This document shows, piece after piece, positions 13,111 through 25,700 of a stretch of DNA of 64,000 nucleotides. This DNA comes from Ancylostoma caninum (Eukaryota; Nematoda; Chromadorea; Rhabditida; Ancylostomatidae). The stretch spans positions 806,001-870,000 of the forward strand of contig JBAJFG010000041.1 of NCBI GenBank assembly GCA_037903475.1. Direction: 5' to 3'. Both the position numbers and the translations under genes were made by a program. Each line of letters begins with the position of its first letter. The stretch's first letter is position 1. A model generated the notes under the pieces. It was not told the origin of the DNA and ran no database searches. It saw nothing but the letters and a program-made list of their open reading frames with translations.

Positions 13111-14828
13111 CATTCTTTTAGTGTGTGGATGAATATCGTTGCGTAGAAATCGAATCTTGCCGTGATTCAGACTCTAAGCAAGATGATTCGCCTAATGGGT
13201 CCATGCGGACCTTGCCAAATGTAACATCTTGTAATCCTTGTCAAAAGTGTCGCCATACAAACCTTGCCGATTTCCTCTCCATGCAAATATTGCACATTTA
13301 CACTCGCGGGACGTTCCACCATTTATGTCTCGATCCCTAGCAGTGCTGGAAGACGGCTCCAAAATTCACCAGATCCAGCTCTCATTTGATGTAGCCCAAA
13401 CCTTGGTAATTATACCAACGACAACAATCAATTCCGTGCGTCACTTCACGAGATCGATGTTTACCTCTGAGATCCATCGAATCCGTGTCGGAGGGCACGA
13501 TGCTCGTAGGTGTTGCCGAAATCCAGCAGATCCAGACTACTGCGCACTGACGTGCTCGGTGCGGCACACATTCTTCCGACTTTTGCATTGTCAGTCATAA
13601 TTGTGCCTCATTCACCAGGAAAACGCTTCGGCAAGCAAGACACTTACCCGTAAAATGTACTGCCAAACACATTCTCTCGCCAAATGGGTCATCATTGAAC
13701 TTCAGAGCACATATACAAGTCGCATTCTAGTGAAGGGCATGTTCCTGAAATTGATAGCTGCACTTATGGTCAATTATTGCAGAGCAGAGATTCTGAACAG
13801 CGCAAAAGAAAAACGCCGCAATTGTGGTTACGTTCATTCTATGCTTTGCGACAGGTGATCTATAATATAATCAATTCACATAAAAGCAAAGCACCTATAA
13901 GGACAGTTCTCCTGTCCTATTCTATCATACAACAGCTCAGGTCTCAAGAAAAATTGAAAAAAAAACCGCACAAAAATATTACCCAAATCAAAATATTATT
14001 CGTGCCAGAACATGTAGGCGCCTCATCCTGTGAAAATTTGTCACTGCTGCTGCTCGAAAACTATGCAACTTTTATGTCCTTCAATGCAATTTCACATATA
14101 TTAAGCATAGTATATACAAACAAACAATATATAAATAAACATCCGCAAATTATCGAACTTCTCACATAAATAAACAAAAAAGCATTGAACTGAAACAGAA
14201 GAAAAACTAACCAGCGATAAGTACACAAACGCGGGCTGCTCAAGAAGAGCAGTGAAATCGAATAGCTACGATTCTAGTACTAAGATTCTTCATCAGAAAG
14301 GCTCATGCATCGCATGAGATCCACAAACTCATCACAGTTTTCCGGAAAAATTCGACGCGAAAAGAACGATTGGAGAGATGCAGCATAAAGTTGAGCGCCT
14401 TAAAAGACGCTGCCTACGAAGCAATGCTCTGCAGCAGGATCTTTGAATGTTGTTGGGATGCTTGACTTCAGCAATAATTCGGAGTGGAGGAGTTTTCCGA
14501 GCAGAACTGGACCTTGAGAAGATTATCCCACCTGCTGGGATTGAGCAAATGCCGCGACTTTGCTGGGTAAACTCCTCCTGTCTGAATGAATGTAGGGCAT
14601 AAACTGTCAAACAACCACAGATTTCACCACTTCCCCCCAGAGAAACGCGCATTCTTGAACTACTCACCCCAACGGTGGGATGAAAAACCACTGAGATTAA
14701 CAACACTATGTCCAATCAACAGCCTCGCCACCCGTAGACATAACAATTTGGCCAATTAAAAAAACACAAAACAACACAACGGCTAATGTCTACGAGAAGC
14801 TCGTACATTCAAGCGTCGAAGCTCTGAC
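13111..14828. other. no supported gene
   Basis: Several frames of 70-130 codons occur (for example 13777-14169 plus and 14332-14715 minus), but none has family motifs or a phase-consistent splice partner. It may include the 3' UTR of the minus-strand exons that end at 14911. Confidence 0.4.
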
Positions 14829-14880
14829 CAATCAGAGAGGTGGGCGGGCCAGTGGCTCTCCAGCCAATAGCATCAACGGA
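14829..14880. promoter_or_regulatory. CCAAT/GC-box cluster
   Basis: Within about 50 bases there are two CCAAT motifs (GACCAATCAGAG and AGCCAATAGC) flanking GGTGGGCGGGCC. This is a promoter-like arrangement, but it lies just downstream of a minus-strand stop codon and no plus-strand gene start was found. The same CTCTGATTGG core recurs in the small hairpin family at 37.9, 45.9 and 47.4 kb, so it may instead be a repeat fragment. Confidence 0.25.
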
Positions 14881-14910
14881 ACTGCAAACACCCTCCATAC
14901 GTGCATCATG

Positions 14911-15775
14911 CTAGATTACCGAATCGTCACCAAGCGTGATTATCGTTACATTGTTCGATGTTTGATGTACACGATCGCCTGGATGCCTCCGCGGATCTCG
15001 CCATTTTTCATCCATCGGTCGCCGCATCCGGGAGGCACTCGTCTCTTCAAACTCATCGTCATCACCTCGCACCACTGTGACCATTTTGCCCGTATGTTCA
15101 TCGCGTATCGACGAAGTTCGCGCTGTTGACGAAGGTCTTCTGGGTTCGAATCCGTCACTGAAAACAAAAACCAAATATAATATTCATCTACCAAAAAAGC
15201 AGTGGGAGAAGTTCTGAGTGCCACCTACCTGTCTGCTACGATCCTTTGCGGGAATCCGTGTCCATTCGTGGACGGATTTTGCCTGGGATCAGGTGGTGGT
15301 ACGTGTTGACCTTGGAATGATGAAGGAATTCTACGAGTTGGAATCTATAAAAGGATATAATAAGCAGTGTTAAAAACAATGAACAAATTTGTATCAACAA
15401 CCTCAAATGGAATTTCCTTTCCGTTTGGGATTACCTGACGGGACTCATGAAGACTTGACGACGAGATGCGCGAATCATCAGTCGGCAACCTGTAAAAAAA
15501 AACCTGTAAAACAAGGCTCTAAACAAATGCACGTCGTTTCATTTTATTCTATCAGAGAAGAGCATTAGAATATTAGACCCTCTTTCTATCTGAAAACTCA
15601 GACGCTTCTTTGGTGCGTAAAAAGTCGAGGATGGTGGAGTAATGCAGAGTAAGATAAAACAAGAAGAACAAAAAACTGAACCAAAACAAGTTAGCGAACC
15701 TTGAGCCAGGTGCCGATGGTGCCCTTGAATGTATAGGTTTCCGACTTCGCCGTGGATGAGGAGATCGTCCGATAG
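14911..15775 (-). CDS. four Ser/Pro/Arg-rich 3' exons, probably an alternative C-terminus of the RabGAP gene
   Basis: Four minus-strand exons join cleanly: 15700-15775, 15435-15489, 15229-15344 and 14911-15157, with phases 1, 2, 0 and 2 all agreeing. They encode about 163 residues of low complexity, including RSPHPRRSRKPIHSRAPSAP and SFQGQHVPPPDPRQNPSTNG. The end is TIITLGDDSVI followed by TAG; Ser-Val-Ile is a class I PDZ-ligand-like tail. The first exon needs a phase-1 partner upstream. The last RabGAP exon has an internal donor (gtgagg) leaving coding end 18472 in exactly that phase, giving a predicted 708-aa form. The alternative is a separate small gene whose 5' exons I missed. There is no catalytic domain here. 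Confidence 0.6.
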
Positions 15776-18107
15776 CTAGAATGTAATCCATGGGCTCTAG
15801 CGTACAATAGACATACAATAAACACAGATACTGCAGATCCATATTCGAAAATTAACGCGACCAGAAGAAAAATCGACGAACCAACCAGTTATTATATTTA
15901 GTAGTTTCCATATTTTATCGTTAGCCTAGTACATTGTACGCGACGGTTTAGCCCGATCTAGATGTCTTCAGCACTAGGGAAGAAAAAATCCCTGGGCGCC
16001 ATCCACCACCACGTTACCGCTCGCTGCACCACTATCACTCAATTTTTGATTTGTTGGAGCGGAACAAGAATTGATTGACCTTAGGCACTCATTTTTATTA
16101 CCTAAATCCTGCAATACCCGGATATCAGTGGCTGCCACGGACATGCGGAGAAACGCATATCCGCGACTGTCAGTGATATCTATGTCTGATAAGGTTTGTT
16201 GGTTTAAAAATGATTTTAAAAAATCCTGAGCGTAAAGGAGGAATCCCGGAGAGATGTAGGTGGAGTGGGGGAGAGGACTGTGGTTTTGCCGAGTGACATA
16301 GGGCTGTATGAGGGCCCAATTTTTACCATAACGACGCTTATCCTTGTTAGAACAATTTCTTTATGAAGTCTCGAAAGTCTTGAATACAAACACTCCTGTC
16401 TAACTTATGGAATTACGTGAATTTTCCCGATACAATCGCCGAGTGGTAAGGCGTAGGCGCCCCACGACGTGACCGTACCCTCAGATGTAGCACATAACGG
16501 TACTCAACAACCACAGGATTGCATGCAACATGAATTGGAAAAAAGAATGGCCTCACGTGAAGCTTGTTAGAAATTAGCCAGATGGAACAAAAAATCTTGC
16601 GTTTTTGGAATCGAATGAAGAACCATTACAAATTAAAACATGCAAACAGAATATTTATTCACCAAGTAACACAGCAAGCACATGCAGCTGGGTAATTCAT
16701 GCAAAGAAGCATACTTAGTAAATTCAAGCATGCCACATGCAAAGCAGGAGGTTAGTGTAAGCCACTGACAGAGAGGTTGAAGAACAGTGGGTTCCAGACT
16801 TCCAAAAAATGTAGATCACAACAAACAAAGAACCAGTAACAGCATTGCAGCAAAGATGAGCAGATATTACCAACAAAACTACTAAAAAAACGAAAATGTG
16901 ATAGAATTCCGCTCAACTCTTGTTGGACACGTAAGCAACACAGGTTAAATATAGTGAAAGCTCAACCAGCTAGAAGTAGCCTGTACAAAAATAATGGAAA
17001 CACGCATGCATATGTAGGAGTGCAGGGGAAACTGCCACGAGAAACTTCGTAGCCGTGCTATATTGCGGAACAGGAACAGGTGGCCCTCAAACTCCACTCG
17101 AATGAACACTAGAAAGGTTGGAAATCGAGAATTTTATCCCTTCACAACCCCTTTTCCTCATAAGTCAACGAATTTCTTGGTTTCTGCTGCCTTGAAGCGG
17201 CAAATGTCGATGAGCGAGCAAAAGTCCGGGCACATCTCAACCCAGACCCAATAAAAACGTCAGCACTTACAATTCCAGCGAGTTCCTAGAAGAGTTCTGA
17301 ACACTTCCCCATCCTCTACTTTTCATAACCTAAGATTTAAAACAGAATCGTGGAATAATGAACCACCAAGTCTACACTAATCGCCTAACCTTGCTGACAA
17401 TCTGGATTTTGAACGGATTTCTATTTACTCAATGCACCACTCATGGCGCGCCAAGAAACAAACTGGAAAATACGCCGAACAAACGTATGTGAAATCATTT
17501 GTTACCTTCTTGCTGCCGTTTCGATCGATGCTACGGGGAATTTCATTTATGATCGGTGTAAAGAGAAAGTATTCACTATGAGCAAGCGCATGTACGCAGA
17601 AAATGCTGTAGACCCATGAATGAACGTAACCGCGTAAGGCTGCTGGACTATAGGAATTGGTAAGTACATAGGTTCGTCGGCTTTGGAGGTGAAACCACTC
17701 ACATCAGCCAGCGAGATGCCCTCATTCTCTTTTTTTATTTCTGAGATATTTTCTATTCTGGAACATTTTTACAAAAATATACAGGAATAAAATATTTCTA
17801 AAGATTTCTAAAATAATCTGGACTCATGGTATTATTTGAACCAAAAGAGAGGGATCGGTTGAGTAAATTCTCGATTTCCAGCCCAATCTTCTGACACCAT
17901 CTGTCCATTCCCTCCCTAAACATGCACACACAGCAGATTCCATTAGTGTGGATCCGATCGCACGTGCAGCACCGCCTGCTTAGACAGGTTAGGACATGAA
18001 GCGGATAGATTAGTCATAATTAAAAACGGTGATATCATTGCGAAAACACAAATAATCAGACTGTCACATCGCTAGTGATGCGGAGCGTATGATAGGGTCC
18101 ACTTTCT
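15776..18107. other. intron or intergenic spacer
   Basis: No exon was found on either strand. If the long RabGAP form is real, this is its penultimate large intron (15776-18471); otherwise it separates two genes. It contains one copy of a dispersed palindromic repeat near 17975. Confidence 0.45.
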
Positions 18108-18415
18108 CCGATACCTGTGCAGCACGAACGCAGCCCGAATGGCGTAATGGTTCGGTTAGAAACCCTAGCAGCAACGGTTATCAATTGCTGCCATTCTCCC
18201 CTCGATTGCTGCTCAATCTGTCAGCCCTTTAGCAGCAATTGCTGAGGGACGGCAGCAACTGGCAATCGTTGCTCAGCAATTGCTGCTAAAGGGCTGACAG
18301 ATTGAGCAGCAATCGAGGGGAGGATGGCAGCAACTGGCAATCGTTGCTGCTAGGGTTTCTACCCTACCCGAACCATTACGCCGTTTGGTCTGCGTTCGTC
18401 CTGCACAGTTATCAG
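18108..18415. repeat. about 300-bp hairpin MITE, copy 1 of 2
   Basis: Outer arms read CTGTGCAGCACGAACGCAGC on the left and the near-complement at the right end, and share a GCGTAATGGTTCGG core. Inside them, a second long inverted repeat built from AGCAATTGCTGC units makes the element an almost continuous hairpin. A shorter relative is at 37962-38164. There is no coding capacity. It lies about 20 bases beyond the stop of the short RabGAP form and inside the proposed intron of the long form. Confidence 0.85.
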
Positions 18416-18436
18416 AGTTCGTGAAGTCGATTATGC

Positions 18437-21400
18437 CTAGCTAAGAGTCGCCAAGTCCGTTGCAGCCTCACTATCACTATCAACTCCTCTGTTCACATAA
18501 TACTCATAGTAGAACTCGTACATCTCATCGAAAGCACTATCAAACTCTGGCCACTCACACGCCGCATGGCTTCGCCGCGACTTGATCTCCTCCTGTTCCT
18601 CTCGGATTGACGAGATTGGACGCGCCAGGATGGGTCCTAACGCTTTCGTTGGCACTTCTGGTAGATCTTCCGGTTTCGGCGGAGGCGGGATGTGGAGACC
18701 ATCGCTCTGAAGATCGCGAGATTCTTAGCGCCTTTTAATAGCCTTGTGAAAGTAGAGTGATGGCAACTACCTTCAACTTGCTCAACACCTCTCGTAACGA
18801 AAACATCGTCTCATCATCTGAGTACCCGAAATTATTGGCAAGAGTTGTCTGGACAAAATCCATAAAATTCTCTATTTGTAATTTTCGTATGGATTCTGAA
18901 AAAAAAAACTCCATTGAACTGTCATAATGAAAACAAAAAAAGAGACTCTGAACCATATGGAAACCTAAAAACTCACTTTCGTGCATTTTCATGATATTTA
19001 TCGCCATCGCTAGTAAAATAGGATCTCCTTCAAGTATGTAGACATCCCACAACCTAAAAATTCCCATTTCGATATAACGGCTAAGAGATCAAAAACCGTT
19101 TTGAACTGCTCAACTGATGACTGTATGTATAGAATCAAAATACAACCAGAAAGTATGGGAACGGAAGCCTACGAATGTAGGGCCAAATAGTGAAGAATTT
19201 TGAAAAAAAAAAGCAGAAAGAAATGGACCGAAAAATGATGGAATATAAACAAGGCATAGAACGGAAAATATCCTTACCTTAACGCTAATGAAAACGGTAC
19301 CCGATCAAGGAAACAACCAAACCACCATTTGGTGAGGTAAATATATGGAATATCATTCTTTTCCTGAAAAAAAATTGAGCAATTATCATGGAGTTACGAG
19401 ATCGTGGAGCAGGTGAAAAAAATGGAAGCATAACATCAGGAAAAAAAAACAAAAGCTCCGCCTCACGTAGAAAATAAGGTAAAACTTACTAAATGCTTAT
19501 ATACCCGTGGTCGATACTTTTTGAGCACCTTCTTAAAATGAGCCTCAAAACGCGAGAGTTTAGGAAAACCGGGAACAAAGAATCCTGGAATACCAAATAG
19601 AAAAGATGTGGCGACTAATCAGCAACAATTCCTGACAAACCACGAACTCACCATGCATAGTGTGTTTCTTGCCTACCATCAACGCATGTATACACCAGAA
19701 CGTGTCCTCCTCATCTAAGTACATCAGGAACAAAGCGGCGATTTGGCTCATTCCTGTAAACCAGTTTACAACAATGTAACTGATAACTGTAATAGGTCAT
19801 AAATGTGTATTATTACCTTGGCAGTACCCAACCTCTGTATTGTACATAGAATACGCGGCAAGAACATTCAAAAGAGACTGTTGCCTGAAACCACAGTGAT
19901 CCTACAGTACAGTATGAATTACATTACAACTATTGATAACGCAACCTACTTGACGTCATATCGTCTTCTAAAAGAAATATGGTCTCTATACGTCCTGTTG
20001 ATGTCCAGATCAATTTGTTTGATATCCTTTGACACCAGACGGGCTCTTATCAACAGCTGCTGGTAGACATCTGGTCGAGCCTCCTTCATTTCGAACGCAC
20101 CAAGGAGGCGTGGCCAAATCTGGAATAAGGACGTTGAGCCGAGGTTCATTCGTAACAACCAAATAATTAATATCGGTCATTCATCCATAAAAAACAAGAC
20201 TTGGTAGGAAAAAAGTAGGCTACAGCAATCTACTGCAAGCTAATGGTGGTAACAAACACAAACAAGGTGCGCTGTATTTAAGTCGACTGTCCATTTCTAA
20301 CACATTGGAGGCTCGATTGCCAGTTGCCCAACATATTCAGATTTGGTTCACGACATCAATTCTGTCCAAAGACCTTATACAAGCCTCTTTTCTAGGTGTC
20401 GGAACGATGAATCCCCCTCACTGACCCTATTCTGAATAGGTTTTAACTAATTCTACCTAATCAGGTAATTCAAGCCAGTTTTAACCACTATTTTTCGGCA
20501 GAATTAATATCGTAAACCAAATTTGGGTCAGGATAACAGGCCGAAACAAAGCCTCTGCCCTTCGATCAAATCGTCTATGAACGTCATACGCAATTAATAT
20601 GCACCCATGACGTAACGCACATCAAAAGTGGTGGCAGTAAAATAACAGTATGTTCTGCAAGAGCCATATTTTAGTCCAAAAATGTCCAAACATAGTACGT
20701 TCTGCGAGAGCCATATTTTAGTCCAAAAACTGTTAAAACATAGAAGACACATTTTTATGGAGAACAATTTACGGAGAAATGCTTAATATTTTTACGCTAA
20801 AGATGCAATAAGCTCGAACCCTTGGTATTCGGGGAAAAAAATCTTCGTATTTCCACAAATGACAAAAATAGATGAGAACCGAATTAAAAACAGAAAACTC
20901 TAAACAAAGAAAAAAAGAAGTAATTGGTAAACTAATGTCTTAACACACAGAAACCTCTACTTTAAAAATGAAAATAAGGAAGAAAGGCTCACCTTCATCC
21001 GCAGCTTCTCTGGAATTCCTTTCCAAGTTCTTTCTTCTAATTTCTTCGGTATTCGACCTTTACTCCATGCCTAGGATCAGCAGAACATTAATATGTGTTC
21101 AATAGGGAACTAGCGCCCCAGATGTCATTAGTTGAGCATTGAAACCCAGTTGTTGGATGGTAATAGAAGAAGCAGATTGTAATGTCACAAATAAGAAGAA
21201 AAAAATTATTAAAGATCAAATTATTATACCAAATAGAGAAACCAAAGTAAAAGATAACACATACCAACTCCATAGCCAACCACTTGTTCACCCGTTTCAC
21301 CTCCTTCTCTACACGTCGACGATTCGCACGTTCTTCTTCAGTTGCCTCATCAGCATTTTTGCTAAAGGAGAGAAAGGCAAGTAAGAAACGCATACTTCCA

Positions 21401-22473
21401 TGGAATCTATAGCACAACTCACTGCACGAAGCCGAAGCGATCCATTTTGGCGTACACATCAAACTCTGGATTCTCCCATGGGTCGATGTCCTTCGATTCC
21501 GGGCCCTATGAATAGGCGTATTAAAGATTTATTCGGCTATAATCCTGATCACCCAGTGTAATGGCGAAAACGTTGTGGCGGCGTGAACACCATGTACAAG
21601 GGCCGATGACCGCATTCCTATCCAGAGTTCGGCAAAATCCTCAAAAACTTAAGGGGGTTGGACAGTCTGACCTTCTCATACTTCAGCACGATGTTGTCTC
21701 TTTCCTCAAGTTCTCTTAGCTCCGGGTCATCTTCCTCGCCACTGCTAGAAGTCTCGTCGTCGGCTGGAAAAACAATCATGTAAGGATGCCTCGTTTCAAA
21801 TTAAATCGAAAAAAATAAAGCTGGAAAGATTTAAACAGTTAAAATCGTAACAATAACCCAACATCAAATAATTTTTTTTTCTGTTCTACGTGTTGTACTG
21901 AAAGGATACAATTCAGGGTATCAACACTTTTTTAGACATTTTCCCCTAACTCAACTGCCTGCTGTGAATCTTAATCAAATCTTTTTTTAATAAATAATCG
22001 ATACTTCAATCTTCTAGCTTTTCGAACATTCGATGATTCGAAAGACTCGAAATTCGATCTATTCGCATGTCGAATCAAATCAAATTTCTGCTATTTACAA
22101 CATCAACAGTTCCCCTCTTCAATTCGTTTCTATTGCAACAATCCCTACCATCCGTTTCCGCTTTCCTCAGATCTTCTTTCGAGGGACACAATTTCGTGAT
22201 CGAACGATTCAGATGCTCTCTCAGCGGCTCGCTTAGTCTCGTCTTCAGCTGCTCCTTCACTCTTAGACTCGCATGGCGGATCAGCGGCGAGAATTCCCTC
22301 ACGAACGCAGGCGACTGGGGCGATGGAAGGCGGAATGAGCCGGTCTTGGATGGGGGTGAGCAATCACCGGGGGCGAATAGATTATGGTCAAGTTTCAGTT
22401 CACGTCGGACTATTCTCGGTGATACGTCATCAGAGTCAGAGTCGAAGGAGATGACGGGAAGCGCCAATGTCAT
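18437..22473 (-). CDS. TBC-domain Rab GTPase-activating protein, USP6NL/RN-tre type
   Basis: Stimulates GTP hydrolysis by Rab proteins; human USP6NL acts on Rab5-class GTPases in endocytic traffic. Thirteen exons, in coding order: 22149-22473, 21672-21763, 21423-21505, 21265-21361, 20993-21070, 19950-20119, 19817-19884, 19652-19753, 19490-19584, 19278-19363, 18977-19053, 18771-18895 and 18437-18706; 555 aa, all phases consistent. ATG 22473 is the first Met after an in-frame stop. The acidic, Ser-rich N-terminus leads to [10 protein letters not shown], then [10 protein letters not shown] opens the TBC domain (about 211-425). The arginine finger IDLDINR has Arg267 and the glutamine finger GYCQGMSQ has Gln304, so it should be active. 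Later blocks are [15 protein letters not shown] and [13 protein letters not shown], then the [10 protein letters not shown] linker. USP6NL assignment is by motif recall. Confidence 0.95.
20647..20742. repeat. 47-bp tandem duplication in a RabGAP intron
   Basis: The unit TTCTGCAAGAGCCATATTTT plus flanks, 47 bases long, is repeated once head to tail with about five differences. It lies in the 20120-20992 intron of the RabGAP gene. A local duplication, probably without function. Confidence 0.8.
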
Positions 22474-22623
22474 CGCTTGTAGAGATCCTTCTAGTATCGA
22501 CTAGACCAACTCAGCAAATATTGCATATATCGCATAGAATAAGATGTGACCTACAAATGAGGAATTCAGTTTTTTTTTCGGAGATGATAAGAACGAAGAA
22601 AGCGGCACTGATGCACACGGCAC

Positions 22624-22735
22624 AGGTATTATTGAAATTACCCAGGGTAAATGTGCTAACACCCCTCAACCTCAAATCTACCCAAAGTTAATTCGGGCAT
22701 CAACACATCTGCCCTGGATGGTCTCAATAATACCT
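22624..22735. repeat. short MITE, 'ATTACCCAGGGTAA' family, copy 1
   Basis: Left end AGGTATTATTGAAATTACCC and right end complement of AGGTATTATTGAGACCAT form an imperfect inverted repeat about 112 bases long. The internal ATTACCCAGGGTAA core is shared with elements at 39.8 and 41.9 kb. It lies 150 bases upstream of the RabGAP start codon, so it could affect that promoter. Confidence 0.65.
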
Positions 22736-22739
22736 CCAG

Positions 22740-25700
22740 GCCAGGAAGAACGTGTAAATCAAGAAAACGACAGTTTGGTACTGAAGCTTGTTAGAAATCA
22801 ACTACTGAGGAGTAATTTTGATCGCTACCACATAATCTTGGAGCTGTTTCATTTTTCACTACCGTGTTTTTTATGAAATTCCCAGCTTTTTTTTCGGAAA
22901 TAGCTTCGCCGCATTCAACGAATAACTAATGAGAAATTGCTCTATACAAAAAAGACCAAAGAAAATGACGTGGCTAAACATGTGTGGTTAAAAAAGGCTC
23001 CTAAGGGTTAACAACCAGAAGAAATTTTGAAGAAAAAAAACACAAAATATCCCAGTAACTTCTTCGGTTTAATACCTCAATGTCACTCTCTAAAAATGAT
23101 TATCTGCAGTTTTCCAACACAATTTTTCGCCGGGAGGTAGAATTACAACACTCAAACTCAATTTCGCTTTTATGTATTTTGATAGCACTTCTTAAAGCGA
23201 GTTTAACAGCGGCTGCTTCATTTCAAGCAGCATCGGTTAAAGCTCGATTATGAGCCTCGGATCCATGATCAGAGAAACTTGTAGAAAACAAAACAAATAC
23301 AGGAATTATCCTCCCACCAAAGCAAGAAAACTCATAATCCCCTAGTAATAATACAATACCTCGCCTATCCTCACTGCTAATCACTCAGCAAAAGAAGCTA
23401 GACAGCATTGTGGAAAATCATTGCTGTAAACAGAAACGCATGAAGAAGTCTTTCTTCTTCGCTCTTTGTTGGCTGTGAACGATAGACACCAAGAATCACA
23501 CAATGACTGGCGACGTTACTGCGCTCTGCATAGCTTTCTTCACTTGGTTTTAGCAACCAGTGTAGCACTTCGAACCTAACAATTGCTTCTGATAGCTCGG
23601 AAATTGCAAAATAAAGCCTTAGGGATTCTTTCTAGGCTAACAGATTAATAATCAAACATCAAAAGCAAACGCTTACAAGCATAGCAGATAGTAGACTTTA
23701 TGATAATCTCGAAAGAAGTCTGTCAAAACACTTTGAAAAAGTAGTTTTGCTTCTTCAAATCCTCAACGCACATCTTCCAATGATTGAAACTTGGCAAAGC
23801 AGTTTTCTCCCATCCCCCTTCGTTTTTGTAAAATACGCTCCCACTGCGCGAAAGTCAAAATCATACAATGCTCCAGGAGGGTAGTCTGGCACCACGGAGA
23901 AAGGGAGAACACTAAAAGACAGCCCGAAATCCAAAACCTGCAGCAGAGTCTACAGAAAAAAAAATAGCAGCTGCTACTACAAATTTCAGCCAGGAGGATG
24001 AAAAAGAGCTTTCTCGTCAGTCCAGTGTAAAGAAAAGAAAACTAAAAGACAAGGTGAGAAACGCAAAAAATTAACATTCACAATTACATACACAGCACAA
24101 TGAACTGATTGAAATTAGTTTCAAAACAGACAATTAATTATACCAAGTGAATGCTATGAGTACTTTCTCCAAGGTTACGGGCACTTTCTCCTACATTAAT
24201 TTATAGTGAATTTACTGCTAAAATACCCTTTTCGCCTTAGATTGACTACCTATGTAGTGCTGAACCTGTATCTGCTTGGACAAAGCGTTGCTCATGAAAA
24301 ATTAATTGGAATCCTCAAAACTCGAAAAAAGAGAACAACAGCTTTCAGTTAGCAACGCAGCGTTGCATACAAAGTTACCAAATGTTAGACCAACAACATG
24401 GAATCGAGATGGAAATGCGGCTTACAGCTAGAAGAACAGAAATAGAACGAAAACAATGGACGGCAGCTTCATGTCAAATCGCAAGCAAATTTGTCTGCAA
24501 ACTAAAAAATCGCAACTAAAAAACTAAAAAAAAATTATCAGATCACTACCTGTTCTGAATTAAAAGTTTGAAGATAGAGTGGAAACAAATGACTATTCAT
24601 TCCTTATACTCTTTCTTTCGCTCGAACATTTCTGCTTTTTCACTGGTTTTTGAATGCAAATGCAATGACAGCTCTTTCACTCCAGCAACGGCTCCACTTT
24701 ATCGGACGACAACTTGCACAACACGGGCTAGTGCCTCTATGCAGAATTACACCGGGAACGCCGCATAGATCGTGAGAAATTCTCATGCAGTAGCGATTCG
24801 AGAACGCTTCCGCCTCAGAATTCAAAGAAAAAAAAGCTGTCTAGTCAAACACAGCTGCAATGTTGCCACCAGACTTTGAAATAACAGCTAGCCACACCTC
24901 CAAGTGGGCGTGGCTTCAACTCACACCCATTCTGGGTTGCATTTCTAAGCAGGTGAGCTCGAAAACAAATAGAATAGCCGGAAAAGAAATGAAGAAAACA
25001 ACCATCACAACTGCCACAACAAAGCTCGCGTCTTAATTAAGCACTCTCTTACTCAGAAATAAAACCCAACTAATCTACCAACGCTTTTCAGCAGAATAAC
25101 AATTTCGCAACGCATGATTCCAGTTCGCGGAAAAAATCCATAGCAGCTTTAATTAATGAAATTCGAAGAACGAAGCCAAGCTGACAATGAAAACGGGAAG
25201 AAAAGCTAGTAGCGCTGGCCGTAGAAGAAAAACACTTTACACCACCATCGCTCACCACTAGGCACCAAAAACAACTCAAACTCGAAAATCTCCACGAATT
25301 TTTCATGGCTTTTTGCTTTCGCGTCCATTATCTTCCGTGGGAAGAAAAACAACAATTTTCGCTCTAGAATGCTTGAGGTTGAGACCACCAACCTACCAAA
25401 TACCCAGAGAATACTAATGAAGGTTTTTCGGACAGAAAAGCAGGGAACTCACAAGAAAAAAGACTTCCAGTAGGAGACTCACTGAGCACATTCAAATCCC
25501 CAATTCACTATTAATACAGTGTTATACAGTGTAAACTAACAAGAAAACGGACTACACCAGATTTTCGTATTTTGAGATTCTGCTGAACCAAATGAAACAA
25601 TTACCATCCGTGTTCACTTATTCCAGGAAGACAGGGTGTCCATGTCAGCATACGAGACTACACAATAGGATTATTACTCAAAAGCCATGGAAAATGAGGG

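Noticed and set aside
15130..15157. GGTTCGAATCC, a tRNA B-box-like string
   Set aside because: It lies inside a coding exon (Asp-Gly-Phe-Glu-Pro codons on the minus strand), and no cloverleaf or acceptor stem surrounds it.
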